In this document: positions 56,683-64,000 of the stretch, one piece after another | Layout of the letters: each line of letters begins with the position of its first letter | Position numbering within the stretch: position 1 is the first letter of the stretch | NCBI RefSeq assembly: GCF_004153455.1 | Contig: NZ_SDQE01000002.1 | Span: 186,001-250,000, forward strand | Direction of reading: 5' to 3' | Length of the DNA: 64,000 bases | Origin: Allopusillimonas ginsengisoli | GTDB taxonomy: Bacteria; Pseudomonadota; Gammaproteobacteria; Burkholderiales; Burkholderiaceae_B | Notes under the pieces: generated by a model | Seen by the model: the letters and a program-made list of their open reading frames with translations, nothing else | What the model was told of the DNA's origin: nothing | Database searches by the model: none | Made by a program: the position numbers and the translations under genes

Positions 56683-57330
56683 ATGACGCTAGAACTCTTT
56701 CCCTTTGGCGACGCGGGCGAACGCACCGCGCTCGGGCGCCACGCTTTCCTGCTGCACGGATTCGCGCTGCCGTACGAGGCGCGTTTGCTGCCGGCCATAG
56801 ACCATATCCAAACCGAGGCGCCTTTCCATCATCTTGTGACGCCTGGCGGACATGTCATGTCTGTGGCATTGAGCAATTGCGGTCGCCTGGGATGGACGTC
56901 CGACGAGCAGGGGTACTGCTATACCGAAATCAACCCGCACACCGGGCGCCCGTGGCCATCCATGCCTGACGTCTTTCGCGAGTTGGCGGCAAACGCAGCA
57001 GCGACCGCGGGTTTCGATGGCTTTGCCCCCGACGCCTGCCTGGTCAATCAATACCTGCCCGGCGCCCGGCTCACTTTGCATCAAGACAAGAACGAACGTG
57101 ACTTGAGCGCGCCCATCGTGTCTGTGTCGTTGGGCATGTCCGCCGTCTTTCTGTTTGGGGGGTTGGAGCGCAGTGACAAAACCGTGCGGGTGCCGCTCAA
57201 GCATGGTGATGTTGTCGTCTGGGGCGGTGAGGACCGCATGCGTTATCACGGCGTCATGCCAGTACAGGATGCACCGCATCCGCTGCTGGGCAGCCAGCGC
57301 ATCAACTTTACCTTTCGCAAGGTGATCTAA
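56683..57330 (+). CDS. alkB: AlkB-type DNA repair dioxygenase
   Basis: The 215-aa Fe(II)/2-oxoglutarate dioxygenase demethylates 1-meA and 3-meC in DNA. The iron ligands are His133 and Asp135 (LHQDKNERD) and His189 (RYHGVMP), and the 2-oxoglutarate Arg residues are Arg206 and Arg212 (SQRINFTFRKV). The spacings equal those of E. coli AlkB. It lies upstream of ada. Confidence 0.96.
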   Translation: MTLELFPFGDAGERTALGRHAFLLHGFALPYEARLLPAIDHIQTEAPFHHLVTPGGHVMSVALSNCGRLGWTSDEQGYCYTEINPHTGRPWPSMPDVFRELAANAAATAGFDGFAPDACLVNQYLPGARLTLHQDKNERDLSAPIVSVSLGMSAVFLFGGLERSDKTVRVPLKHGDVVVWGGEDRMRYHGVMPVQDAPHPLLGSQRINFTFRKVI

Positions 57331-57456
57331 CGACAAATTCACCCCTGATCAGGTTATCGTAAAGAAAAAAGTGCATAGACAGGCAGGCGCAAGAAACGTG
57401 ATGCCTGTCCCGCCCGGGCGTCCTACAGTACAGGTATCGACATTGGAGGACCCGCC

Positions 57457-58566
57457 ATGGCACACCCCGCCCCCGTATACTTGCAGTCAAACATCATGTC
57501 CACTTTATCCTACGCCGACGACGATGCCCGCTGGCAGGCCATGCAGGCACGCGATCCCGAAGCCGACAATGCCTTCGTCTACGCCGTGCGCACCACGGGC
57601 ATCTATGGCCGCCCCAGTTGCTGTGTACGCCTGCCCAAGCGTGAGAACGTGGAGTTCTTTCCCGATGAGGCCGCCGCGCAAGCCGCGGGCTATCGTCCCA
57701 GCCACCGGCTGGGCATAGATCGATCCGCCAGCGCAATCCGCCGCGGCGCACTGGTGGCCCTGGCTTGCCGCCTGATAGAAACCTCGGACACGCCGCCGTC
57801 ACTGGACGAGTTGGCCAGACAGGCCGGCATGAGCTCTTTTCATTTCCATCGCCTCTTCAAGGCTGAAACTGGCCTGACGCCAAAGTCCTATGGAGACGCG
57901 CAACGCGCCCGCAAACTGCGCGGCAGCCTGGCAGATGCGCCCAGCGTCACTCAGGCGGTCTACGATGCCGGCTTTAATTCCAGCAGTCGCTTTTACGAAC
58001 ACTCCAGCAAGCTGCTGGGCATGCCCCCTGGGCGTTACCGTTCCGGTGGCGAGCAAACGCAGATACGGTTTGCCGTGGCGCAATGTTCTCTGGGTGCGCT
58101 GCTGGTGGCGCAAAGCGAGCGCGGCGTGTGCGCCATCACGCTGGGCGACGACCCCGACGAGCTGGTCCGCAAGCTGCAGGATCAATTTCCCAAGGCTGAA
58201 CTGCTCGGTGGCGACGCAGCCTTCGAGCAACTGGTCGCCCAGGTTGTCGGGTTTATCGAAACGCCTGCCCTGGGGCTGAACCTGCCGCTGGACATTCGCG
58301 GCACAGCTTTCCAGGAAAGAGTCTGGCGCGCGCTGTGCGAGATTCCGGCCGGCACCACGGTAACCTACAGCGAGCTGGCGCAGCGCATCGGATCCCCTGC
58401 TGCGGTGCGCGCCGTGGCCAGCGCCTGCGCCGCCAACCGTATTGCGGTGGCCATACCTTGCCACCGCGTGATACGCCGCGACGGGGATTTAACCGGCTAC
58501 CGCTGGGGCATAGACCGCAAGAAGCAATTGCTGCAGCGTGAGTCACAGCAGCGCGAAGAAGGCTAA
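57457..58566 (+). CDS. ada: Ada-like methyltransferase/AraC regulator with degenerate N-terminal zinc site
   Basis: The 369-aa protein has the Ada layout: N-terminal Ada_Zn domain (about 25-90), AraC-type HTH (about 97-195) and C-terminal O6-methylguanine methyltransferase (about 205-365) with the active site PCHRV (Cys335). In E. coli Ada the zinc cysteines are 38, 42, 69 and 72; here Cys38 is Gly51 (GIYGRPSCC), Cys42 is kept (Cys55), and Cys69 and Cys72 are Ser82 and Leu85 (RPSHRL). The phosphotriester methyl acceptor and the zinc site are thus lost. GGAGG precedes ATG 57457. It follows alkB as in adaptive response loci. Confidence 0.93.
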   Translation: MAHPAPVYLQSNIMSTLSYADDDARWQAMQARDPEADNAFVYAVRTTGIYGRPSCCVRLPKRENVEFFPDEAAAQAAGYRPSHRLGIDRSASAIRRGALVALACRLIETSDTPPSLDELARQAGMSSFHFHRLFKAETGLTPKSYGDAQRARKLRGSLADAPSVTQAVYDAGFNSSSRFYEHSSKLLGMPPGRYRSGGEQTQIRFAVAQCSLGALLVAQSERGVCAITLGDDPDELVRKLQDQFPKAELLGGDAAFEQLVAQVVGFIETPALGLNLPLDIRGTAFQERVWRALCEIPAGTTVTYSELAQRIGSPAAVRAVASACAANRIAVAIPCHRVIRRDGDLTGYRWGIDRKKQLLQRESQQREEG

Positions 58567-58716
58567 GGTCTTTCGCGCGCGGACAGCCCCGACACTGCGC
58601 GTCCGATGCCACCGGATCAGGCCAGCATGCCATAATCATGGCCATGGGCGGACGGCGCCCGCCCCATCCGGCACCGCCCGTCCATGGCCATTCGCTTTTT
58701 CGCCTCGGGATTTGAC

Positions 58717-59652
58717 ATGCGCCTGCGCCACATAGAACTGATAGATGCCATCCTGCGCACCGGTTCACTTACCCAGGCAGCCGCGCTGCTGCATATTTCT
58801 CAGCCTGCCGCCAGCAAGGTGCTCGCCCACGCCGAGACGCACCTGGGATACGCGCTCTTCGTGCGGGTCAAGGGGCGCCTGCATCCTACGCCTGAACTTG
58901 AAGCGCTCACCCCGCATATTGCCCGCGTCAAACAGGACATGACGGCTGTCCGGCGCCTGGCGGACAACCTCAAGCTGCATCCACAAGGCCATCTGCGCAT
59001 AGGGTGCGCACCGGCACTGGGGCTGGGGCTCTTGCCACAAACCGTCCATGCGACCCGGACGCACCGGCCGGGCATCGTGTTTGATATCCATACCTATCAC
59101 AGCGCCGAACTGGTCGAACACCTACAAGTACGCGAGCTTGACCTGGCCATCACTTTTGACGCCGCGGAACACCCGGGTCTGGAGCGCACTGTCATCGGAC
59201 ACACGGAACTGGTCTTTCTCGGCCCCGCGCCAACACAATCCGACGCTGATCCGCACGACACGGCGTCAACACCCATACGCCTCCAAGACCTGCCCGCCCA
59301 GGACCTGATTGTGCTCGACATGCACGATCACACCGGCGCCCTGCTCGAAGCCGCCATGGCCGACGCTGGCCAGACACTGCAAGCAAGAATACAGGTTCAA
59401 ACACACTATGTTGCCTGCGCCCTCGCGCTGGCAGGATGCGGCTGCACCGTGGTCGATGCCCTGACAGCGCGCAGCATGCTGCGCGCCGGCATGATGCTGC
59501 GGCCCTTGTCACCGGCCATACGTGTACCCATCAGCGTGCTGGCTCACGGCTCAGTGGCCCGGCGAGACATCGAAACCTTCTTTATTGAGCAGCTGCAGTA
59601 TCACTGCCACGTACTGTCCAGCCAGGGCTACCCCACCCACACTGCCTCTTGA
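58717..59652 (+). CDS. LysR family transcriptional regulator
   Basis: The 311-aa protein has the HTH (IELIDAILRTGSLTQAAALLHISQPAASKVLAHAETHLG) and a LysR effector domain. The frame opens at 58684, but ATG 58717 (MRLRHIEL) matches the usual N-terminus. It lies upstream of the DadA-like gene in the same direction and may regulate it. The target is not established. Confidence 0.9.
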   Translation: MRLRHIELIDAILRTGSLTQAAALLHISQPAASKVLAHAETHLGYALFVRVKGRLHPTPELEALTPHIARVKQDMTAVRRLADNLKLHPQGHLRIGCAPALGLGLLPQTVHATRTHRPGIVFDIHTYHSAELVEHLQVRELDLAITFDAAEHPGLERTVIGHTELVFLGPAPTQSDADPHDTASTPIRLQDLPAQDLIVLDMHDHTGALLEAAMADAGQTLQARIQVQTHYVACALALAGCGCTVVDALTARSMLRAGMMLRPLSPAIRVPISVLAHGSVARRDIETFFIEQLQYHCHVLSSQGYPTHTAS

Positions 59653-59809
59653 CGCCTCGCGTGCCTGCGGCTGCCGGTTATTCAGAAAGCAGGCTGCCGG
59701 CCTGGTTCATGCCCATATCCAATTGGAATACATGCCCTCGCGATAGCTATTAGCCAGCGCCGCCCCTCCATGCCAGAATCGTTCTTGTTACTTTCTGAGC
59801 ACTGGAATC

Positions 59810-61078
59810 ATGCACGTATGCATCATCGGCGCAGGCGTCATTGGCACGACAACCGCCTGGCAATTTGCCCGCCAGGGCGCCCGCGTTACCTTGCTGGACG
59901 CCAGCGCCGGTGCTGGTCTGGGCACAAGCCTGGCCAATGGCGGACAGCTCAGCTACAGCTATGTTGCGCCACTGGCCGACCCAGGCGTCTTTCCTCATTT
60001 ACCCAAATGGCTGCTGGACGGCGGATCCCCGCTGCGCTTTCGACCGGCGCTTGATCCCCAGCAATGGCGCTGGTGCCTTCGGTTTCTGCGCGCCTGCAGG
60101 GCTGAGACTGTCCGTGAAACGACTGCGGCAATGCTCACGCTCTCGTATCTCAGTCGCGACACCTTGCACCAATGGATGGCAGACACACCTGTCGACTTCC
60201 ATCACCAAACCAATGGCAAACTGATCGCTTACCGAAGCGCCGCACTGCTGGACAAGGCTCGCAAGCTCGTTGCCTATCAGGCCAGCCAGGGTTCGCAGCA
60301 AGTCATACTCAGCAGACAGCAATGCACAGATCTGGAGCCCGCACTGGATGGACTGGGCGACCGGCTGGCGGGCGCCATCTATACCCCCGGTGAAGAAGTC
60401 GGCGACTGCCATTTATTCACCCAAGGCCTGTTCAACGCCCTTGAACAGCAGAGCGGGGCCAGCTTGCGCATGAACGCCCGCGTGGCGCGGCTGCGCCGCG
60501 AGCACGGCCGCATCATCGCTGCTGAACTGGATAATGGCGAAGCCATTCAGGCAGACCAATTCGTGCTGGCGGCCGGACTGCACAGCCGCCAACTGCTGCG
60601 CAGCCTGGGCGACGACGCCATGCTGTACGGCTTGAGAGGCTATAGCCTGAGCGTCCCGCTGAGCAGCCCATCCGCCAACGCCCCACCGCCGAAGGCGCCT
60701 TCCATCAGCATTACGGATTATGAACGCCGCATCGTGTATGCGCCTATCGGCGATGTACTGCGCATTGCGGCCATGGTCGACATGGGCGGACGCGGCCCGG
60801 CCATCAACCAGCGACGCATTGCGTTACTCAAGCAGCAGGTGAACGATACGTTTCCCGGGCTGCCATTGCAGCAGGCCGGCGTGTGGGCAGGGGAACGGCC
60901 CGCCACCCCCGAAGGCAAGCCCATCATTGGCCGCAGCAAAGCCGCCGATAATCTCTGGCTGAACATCGGGCATGGCGCACTCGGCTTCACGCTTTCGTGC
61001 GGCAGCGCCGTGCTGCTTGAATCCATGGTGTCGGGACGGAGCAGTCCCATTGCGCCGGCGCCCTTCGCACCGCACTAG
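59810..61078 (+). CDS. D-amino acid dehydrogenase-like FAD oxidoreductase (DadA family)
   Basis: The 422-aa protein starts with the FAD-binding Rossmann motif CIIGAGVIGTTTAWQFARQGARVTLLDA, followed by NGGQLSYSYVAPLADPGV, the DadA signature, and GLRGYSLSVPL and GERPATPEGKPIIGRS. DadA oxidises D-amino acids to keto acids in the membrane electron chain. The substrate range is uncertain. It follows the LysR gene by about 160 bp. Confidence 0.9.
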   Translation: MHVCIIGAGVIGTTTAWQFARQGARVTLLDASAGAGLGTSLANGGQLSYSYVAPLADPGVFPHLPKWLLDGGSPLRFRPALDPQQWRWCLRFLRACRAETVRETTAAMLTLSYLSRDTLHQWMADTPVDFHHQTNGKLIAYRSAALLDKARKLVAYQASQGSQQVILSRQQCTDLEPALDGLGDRLAGAIYTPGEEVGDCHLFTQGLFNALEQQSGASLRMNARVARLRREHGRIIAAELDNGEAIQADQFVLAAGLHSRQLLRSLGDDAMLYGLRGYSLSVPLSSPSANAPPPKAPSISITDYERRIVYAPIGDVLRIAAMVDMGGRGPAINQRRIALLKQQVNDTFPGLPLQQAGVWAGERPATPEGKPIIGRSKAADNLWLNIGHGALGFTLSCGSAVLLESMVSGRSSPIAPAPFAPH

Positions 61079-61121
61079 CCCAAAACCGACGACGCATTGC
61101 GGCGCGTGAGCGCCCCGCCAG

Positions 61122-61763
61122 TTACCTTACCTGCTGTTTGCCCAGCTTACGGGCCAGCGTGCGCCGATGCATGCCCAGACGCCGGGCCGCTTCGGAGATG
61201 TTGAAGTCCGTGGAGACCAGCATCTCGTGGATGCGCTCCCACTCCAATGTCTTGATCGAGGCCTGGCGCTTGGCTAACTGAACATCCGTGTTGCCCTGCG
61301 TAAGTTGGAACGCGCGTTCTATGTCGTCGGTATTGGATGGCTTGGCCAGGTAATGGCAGGCCCCAAGCTTGATGGCTTCTACTGCCGTAGCGATGCTGGC
61401 AAACCCTGTGAGCACCACGATCAGCATGTCCGGATCGTGCTCATGCAGTTCCTGCACGCAAACCAGGCCAGACGCTTCGCCCTGCAGCTTGAGATCGACC
61501 ACCGCAAACCCTGGCGTCTGCTCTTCCAACAGGGCCCGCATACCCTCAACACTGCTGGCACTGATGACGCGATAGCCGCGCCGCTCGAAGGAGCGCACCA
61601 TCGTCCTGGATAGCGCGGCGTCATCCTCGATCACCAGCAGCAGACGCTCTACCCCTGCCGATTTGCGGGCGCCAGCCGCACCTTTTCCGGGGCTGTCCGC
61701 CGCAGGCATCTGAGCATCATGAACGTCATTCTTAGGATTGGTTTCCTCGGATTCAGACATCAT
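61122..61763 (-). CDS. regA: RegA/PrrA/ActR-type response regulator
   Basis: The 213-aa protein has a receiver domain with acidic pocket Glu46-Asp47-Asp48, phosphoacceptor Asp90 (FAVVDLKL), and a C-terminal Fis-type HTH (NISEAARRLGMHRRTLARKLGK), the RegA signature. It is the partner of the kinase upstream; the ATG overlaps the kinase stop. GAGG lies 9 nt upstream. RegA-type proteins control respiration and redox genes. It is the last gene of an operon with cyoD and SURF1. Confidence 0.92.
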   Translation of the reverse strand: MMSESEETNPKNDVHDAQMPAADSPGKGAAGARKSAGVERLLLVIEDDAALSRTMVRSFERRGYRVISASSVEGMRALLEEQTPGFAVVDLKLQGEASGLVCVQELHEHDPDMLIVVLTGFASIATAVEAIKLGACHYLAKPSNTDDIERAFQLTQGNTDVQLAKRQASIKTLEWERIHEMLVSTDFNISEAARRLGMHRRTLARKLGKQQVR

Positions 61764-63096
61764 TGCGTGTTTCCTCACGGGTGAGCGCGGACAAGGGCAG
61801 GCGAATCGTGACGCAGGCACCGCCCGACGGCAGATTGCTGGCCACAAGACTACCTCCAAGGGTACGCGCAACATTGAGAGAAAGGAATAGCCCCAGGCCA
61901 CCACCCGGACGACCTTTGCTGGACTGATAAGGCTTGCCCAACCGTTGCAGCATGGTGGGCGTGAAGCCGGGCCCCACGTCAGTGATCGACAGGACCAGGT
62001 TTTCTTGCTCTCGCGTGACTTCAAGACGCTGGCCACGCGGTGAAGCCTCCAACGCATTATCCAGCACGTTGCAGATCATCTGCTTGAGCGCCAAATCTGA
62101 AATGATGCGGACATCGCCCGCAAAATAGTTTTCGTACATCATACGCGACGCCTGACGCGAGCTGCGCCACTGCGTTACCAGCGTATCCAGAAACACGCGC
62201 ACCGAAATTTCTACCAGCGCCTCGCCGCGCGCTTCGCCAGCCGACATCAGAATGCCACTGACAATCGCCTTGCAGCGTTTTACCTGAGCCTGCATTTCCT
62301 GAACTTCTTGCGCCAACTCGGGATTGTCGCGAAACGGCTCGATATGCGCCCAATCGCCCAGGATGATATCCAGCGTAGCCAAGGGGGTGCCCAGCTCGTG
62401 CGCCGCGCCGGACGCCAGCAGGCCCATGCGCACAATGTGCTCTTCTTCGACAGCGCGCTGGCGCATCGTCGCCAGCCGCGCATCGCGCGAGCGCAGATTA
62501 TGCGTGATGCGCGTAATGAATATCACAAGCAAAATGGCGTTCAGCACAAAGCAGATCAGCATTCCCAGCACAAAAGGGCTGGCAAGCCCTTCGTGTGGAT
62601 TGATGGGAATATGCAAAGCACGGCTGACCAGGCCAAGTCCGGCAAACGCACAGGCTGTCAACAGCACCACGATCCACGTGGAAAGCGGCTTGAGCAGCAC
62701 CGCCGCCAAGGCAACCTGCAGCAGAAAAAGAAAAATAAACGGGTTGGTAGTGCCCCCGCTCAGGTATAGCTGAAAGGTGAGTGCGATGACATCAACCAGC
62801 AGCACCAGGAATAGTTCGGTCTGGCGTACCGCAGCCGGGATTCTGAGACGCAGCAAACTGCACAGGTTGAACAGGATCAACCCGGCAACCACTGTCAGCA
62901 TGTAGGTTAGTGGCAGCGGGATGTCGAAGCTTACCTGGGTAATGAGAATGGTGATGACCTGGCCCAGCACGGCAATCCAGCGCAACTGGATGAGTTGCCG
63001 AAGATTCTGCCGGCCAGTGCCATCATCGCTGGATGTGCTTTCGTCGATGTCGATGTCGATACCGGATGCGATCACATCAGCGGTTTTTGTGTTCAT
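61753..63096 (-). CDS. regB: RegB/PrrB-type redox sensor histidine kinase
   Basis: The 447-aa membrane kinase has six membrane spans, the quinone-binding motif GGTTNPF (114-120), the H-box AAHELGTPLATLDIILGDW (His233) and the redox Cys275 (VKRCKAIV), which matches Cys265 of RegB. The C-terminal ATPase domain has the usual N, G1 and G2 boxes (GRPGGGLGLFLSLNVA). It likely senses the quinone pool and phosphorylates RegA. It overlaps the SURF1 and RegA genes at its ends. Confidence 0.93.
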   Translation of the reverse strand: MNTKTADVIASGIDIDIDESTSSDDGTGRQNLRQLIQLRWIAVLGQVITILITQVSFDIPLPLTYMLTVVAGLILFNLCSLLRLRIPAAVRQTELFLVLLVDVIALTFQLYLSGGTTNPFIFLFLLQVALAAVLLKPLSTWIVVLLTACAFAGLGLVSRALHIPINPHEGLASPFVLGMLICFVLNAILLVIFITRITHNLRSRDARLATMRQRAVEEEHIVRMGLLASGAAHELGTPLATLDIILGDWAHIEPFRDNPELAQEVQEMQAQVKRCKAIVSGILMSAGEARGEALVEISVRVFLDTLVTQWRSSRQASRMMYENYFAGDVRIISDLALKQMICNVLDNALEASPRGQRLEVTREQENLVLSITDVGPGFTPTMLQRLGKPYQSSKGRPGGGLGLFLSLNVARTLGGSLVASNLPSGGACVTIRLPLSALTREETRNDV

Positions 63097-63913
63097 GATT
63101 TACCCCAGGACAACGCCGTTGAAGGTATTCGAGGCGGCCGACAAATACCGCCGCGCCGGCAACCATCAGCGCCAGCACATACCAGGTTATTGCGTAGACC
63201 AGATGATTGTCGCGAAACGACACAACCGTCAGGCCCGGTACCGGCCAGACAGTTGGCATTGCACTGGTCGGCCCCGGCGCAAGCGTGCCGGGCGGCGCAG
63301 ACTGATCCACAAAAAATGGCGCGGTGGGCGCGAGCCCATGCAATGCAGCGATCGCCTGCACGTCGCGCGAATACCACCGCCCTTCGGAAGGCTTATTGTG
63401 CCGCAGAAACGCTCCACCCGGTTCGGGGAGCCTCAACAGGCCGGTAATGTTCACCTCACCTTGCGGCGCCGGCTGACCGCGCGATGCCGGATCCCGATGC
63501 GCGGGTGAGACAAACCCGCGATTGACCAGCACGTAGCTGCCGTCGACCTGCTTCAGGGGCGTGAGCACCCAGAATCCTGCGCCCAATTCGGTGCTGGCCT
63601 GCACCAAGGTTTCGTCCTGGTGCAAAAACGTGCCATGGAGTGTGACCTTGCGATATTCATCTTGCGCGACACTCACGGCGGGCCAATGAGCCTGGTCGGG
63701 CACCGGCACCGCAGGCGCATGAGTGCGCTGCGTCACGCGGGCGATCAGTTCGTGCTTCCAGGCCAGCCGCCTGAGCTGCCAATTGCCCAGCGCAATAAAT
63801 CCGCTAAAAGCCACCGCGGCCAATACCGCCCAGATAAGCAAGACGCCCCCACGACGGGGATGAAACCGCGTCGTCGGGGGCGTGGAAGAAGCTTCAGGCA
63901 AAGAGTGCGGCAT
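63077..63913 (-). CDS. SURF1 family protein
   Basis: The 278-aa protein has two membrane helices, one near the N-terminus (GVLLIWAVLAAVAFSGFIALGNWQLRRLAWK) and one near the C-terminus (LVYAITWYVLALMVAGAAVFVG), the SURF1 arrangement. SURF1 proteins help assemble haem-copper oxidases. ATG 63913 was preferred to the TTG at 63925. It follows cyoD and overlaps regB by 20 nt. Confidence 0.92.
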   Translation of the reverse strand: MPHSLPEASSTPPTTRFHPRRGGVLLIWAVLAAVAFSGFIALGNWQLRRLAWKHELIARVTQRTHAPAVPVPDQAHWPAVSVAQDEYRKVTLHGTFLHQDETLVQASTELGAGFWVLTPLKQVDGSYVLVNRGFVSPAHRDPASRGQPAPQGEVNITGLLRLPEPGGAFLRHNKPSEGRWYSRDVQAIAALHGLAPTAPFFVDQSAPPGTLAPGPTSAMPTVWPVPGLTVVSFRDNHLVYAITWYVLALMVAGAAVFVGRLEYLQRRCPGVNHEHKNR

Positions 63914-63938
63914 CAACCTGGCCAACCTTGCCGGTGCA

Positions 63939-64000
63939 TCACGGCATATTGCGCATGTCGTGGATCATGTCCGGCATCATGTTCGTATTCAGATGGTACA
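63939..64000 (-). CDS. cyoD: Cytochrome bo-type quinol oxidase subunit IV (CyoD), C-terminal end
   Basis: Only 19 residues are in the window, reading YHLNTNMMPDMIHDMRNMP and then a stop. The YHLNTNMM part matches the C-terminus of CyoD (E. coli WNLNYNMM), and the following SURF1 gene and quinone-sensing kinase fit the end of a cyoABCD operon. The gene continues beyond the window. Confidence 0.7.
   Translation of the reverse strand, partial: YHLNTNMMPDMIHDMRNMP

Overview
The window looks like chromosomal DNA of a betaproteobacterium of the Burkholderiales, most likely an Alcaligenaceae member (Advenella, Pusillimonas, Castellaniella or Bordetella-like). This is inferred from moderately high GC, the style of the proteins (PotABCD-like and polar amino-acid ABC operons, many LysR and MarR regulators, CaiB/DUF35/AtuA catabolic genes) and a RegB/RegA pair next to a cytochrome bo-type oxidase. 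No rRNA, tRNA, prophage, IS element or CRISPR array was recognised. Coding density is high.

Layout. 1-645: 3' end of an acyl-CoA dehydrogenase. 866-1069: small protein behind a striking repeated palindrome. 1214-5817: compact lipid-type operon with a fatty acid hydroxylase-family protein, a fatty acid desaturase, a ketoacyl synthase III fused to a haem-oxygenase-like diiron domain, and an unrecognised protein. 5814-15610 (minus): about 9.8 kb catabolic and uptake operon with a PotABCD-like ABC transporter, AtuA-like and DUF4387 proteins, CaiB CoA-transferase, thiolase-like protein, DUF35 partner and a CynX-like MFS carrier, with a divergent LysR gene. 16741-17790: an azoreductase and a LysR gene, both 5'-truncated and joined head to head at a probable deletion scar. 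17798-29466: mixed genes, including small membrane proteins, a Nudix hydrolase, a TetR/MFS pair next to a large catalase, PhnB/YbaA-like proteins, MarR, parvulin and several carriers. 29542-34731: ureohydrolase, C-S lyase, NhaA and DbpA. 34806-36924: TPP riboswitch and thiC. 37005-37170: a heptanucleotide repeat array. 37165-43593 (minus): a thiol/sulfur operon with a cysteine dioxygenase-family enzyme, PLP C-S lyase, four-domain rhodanese and amino-acid ABC transporter, with a divergent LysR gene. 44699-49783: serine dehydratase, ohrR/ohr, M20 peptidase and YbaK-like deacylase. 49802-51329 (minus): FMN riboswitch, lumazine synthase and riboflavin synthase. 51420-54392: MtfA-like peptidase and Kup. 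54389-58566: MarR, EamA, nitroreductase, AlkB and Ada. 58717-61078: LysR and a DadA-like oxidase. 61122-64000 (minus): cyoD end, SURF1, RegB-like kinase and RegA-like regulator.

The parts most worth following up are the KAS III-diiron fusion operon (1.2-5.8 kb), the AtuA/DUF4387/ABC/CoA operon with a thiolase-like protein lacking its nucleophilic cysteine, the thiol dioxygenase-lyase-rhodanese-importer operon, an Ada protein that has lost three of its four N-terminal zinc cysteines, the deletion scar at about 17330, and the heptamer array next to thiC. All functions come from reading the sequence; no database search was run.
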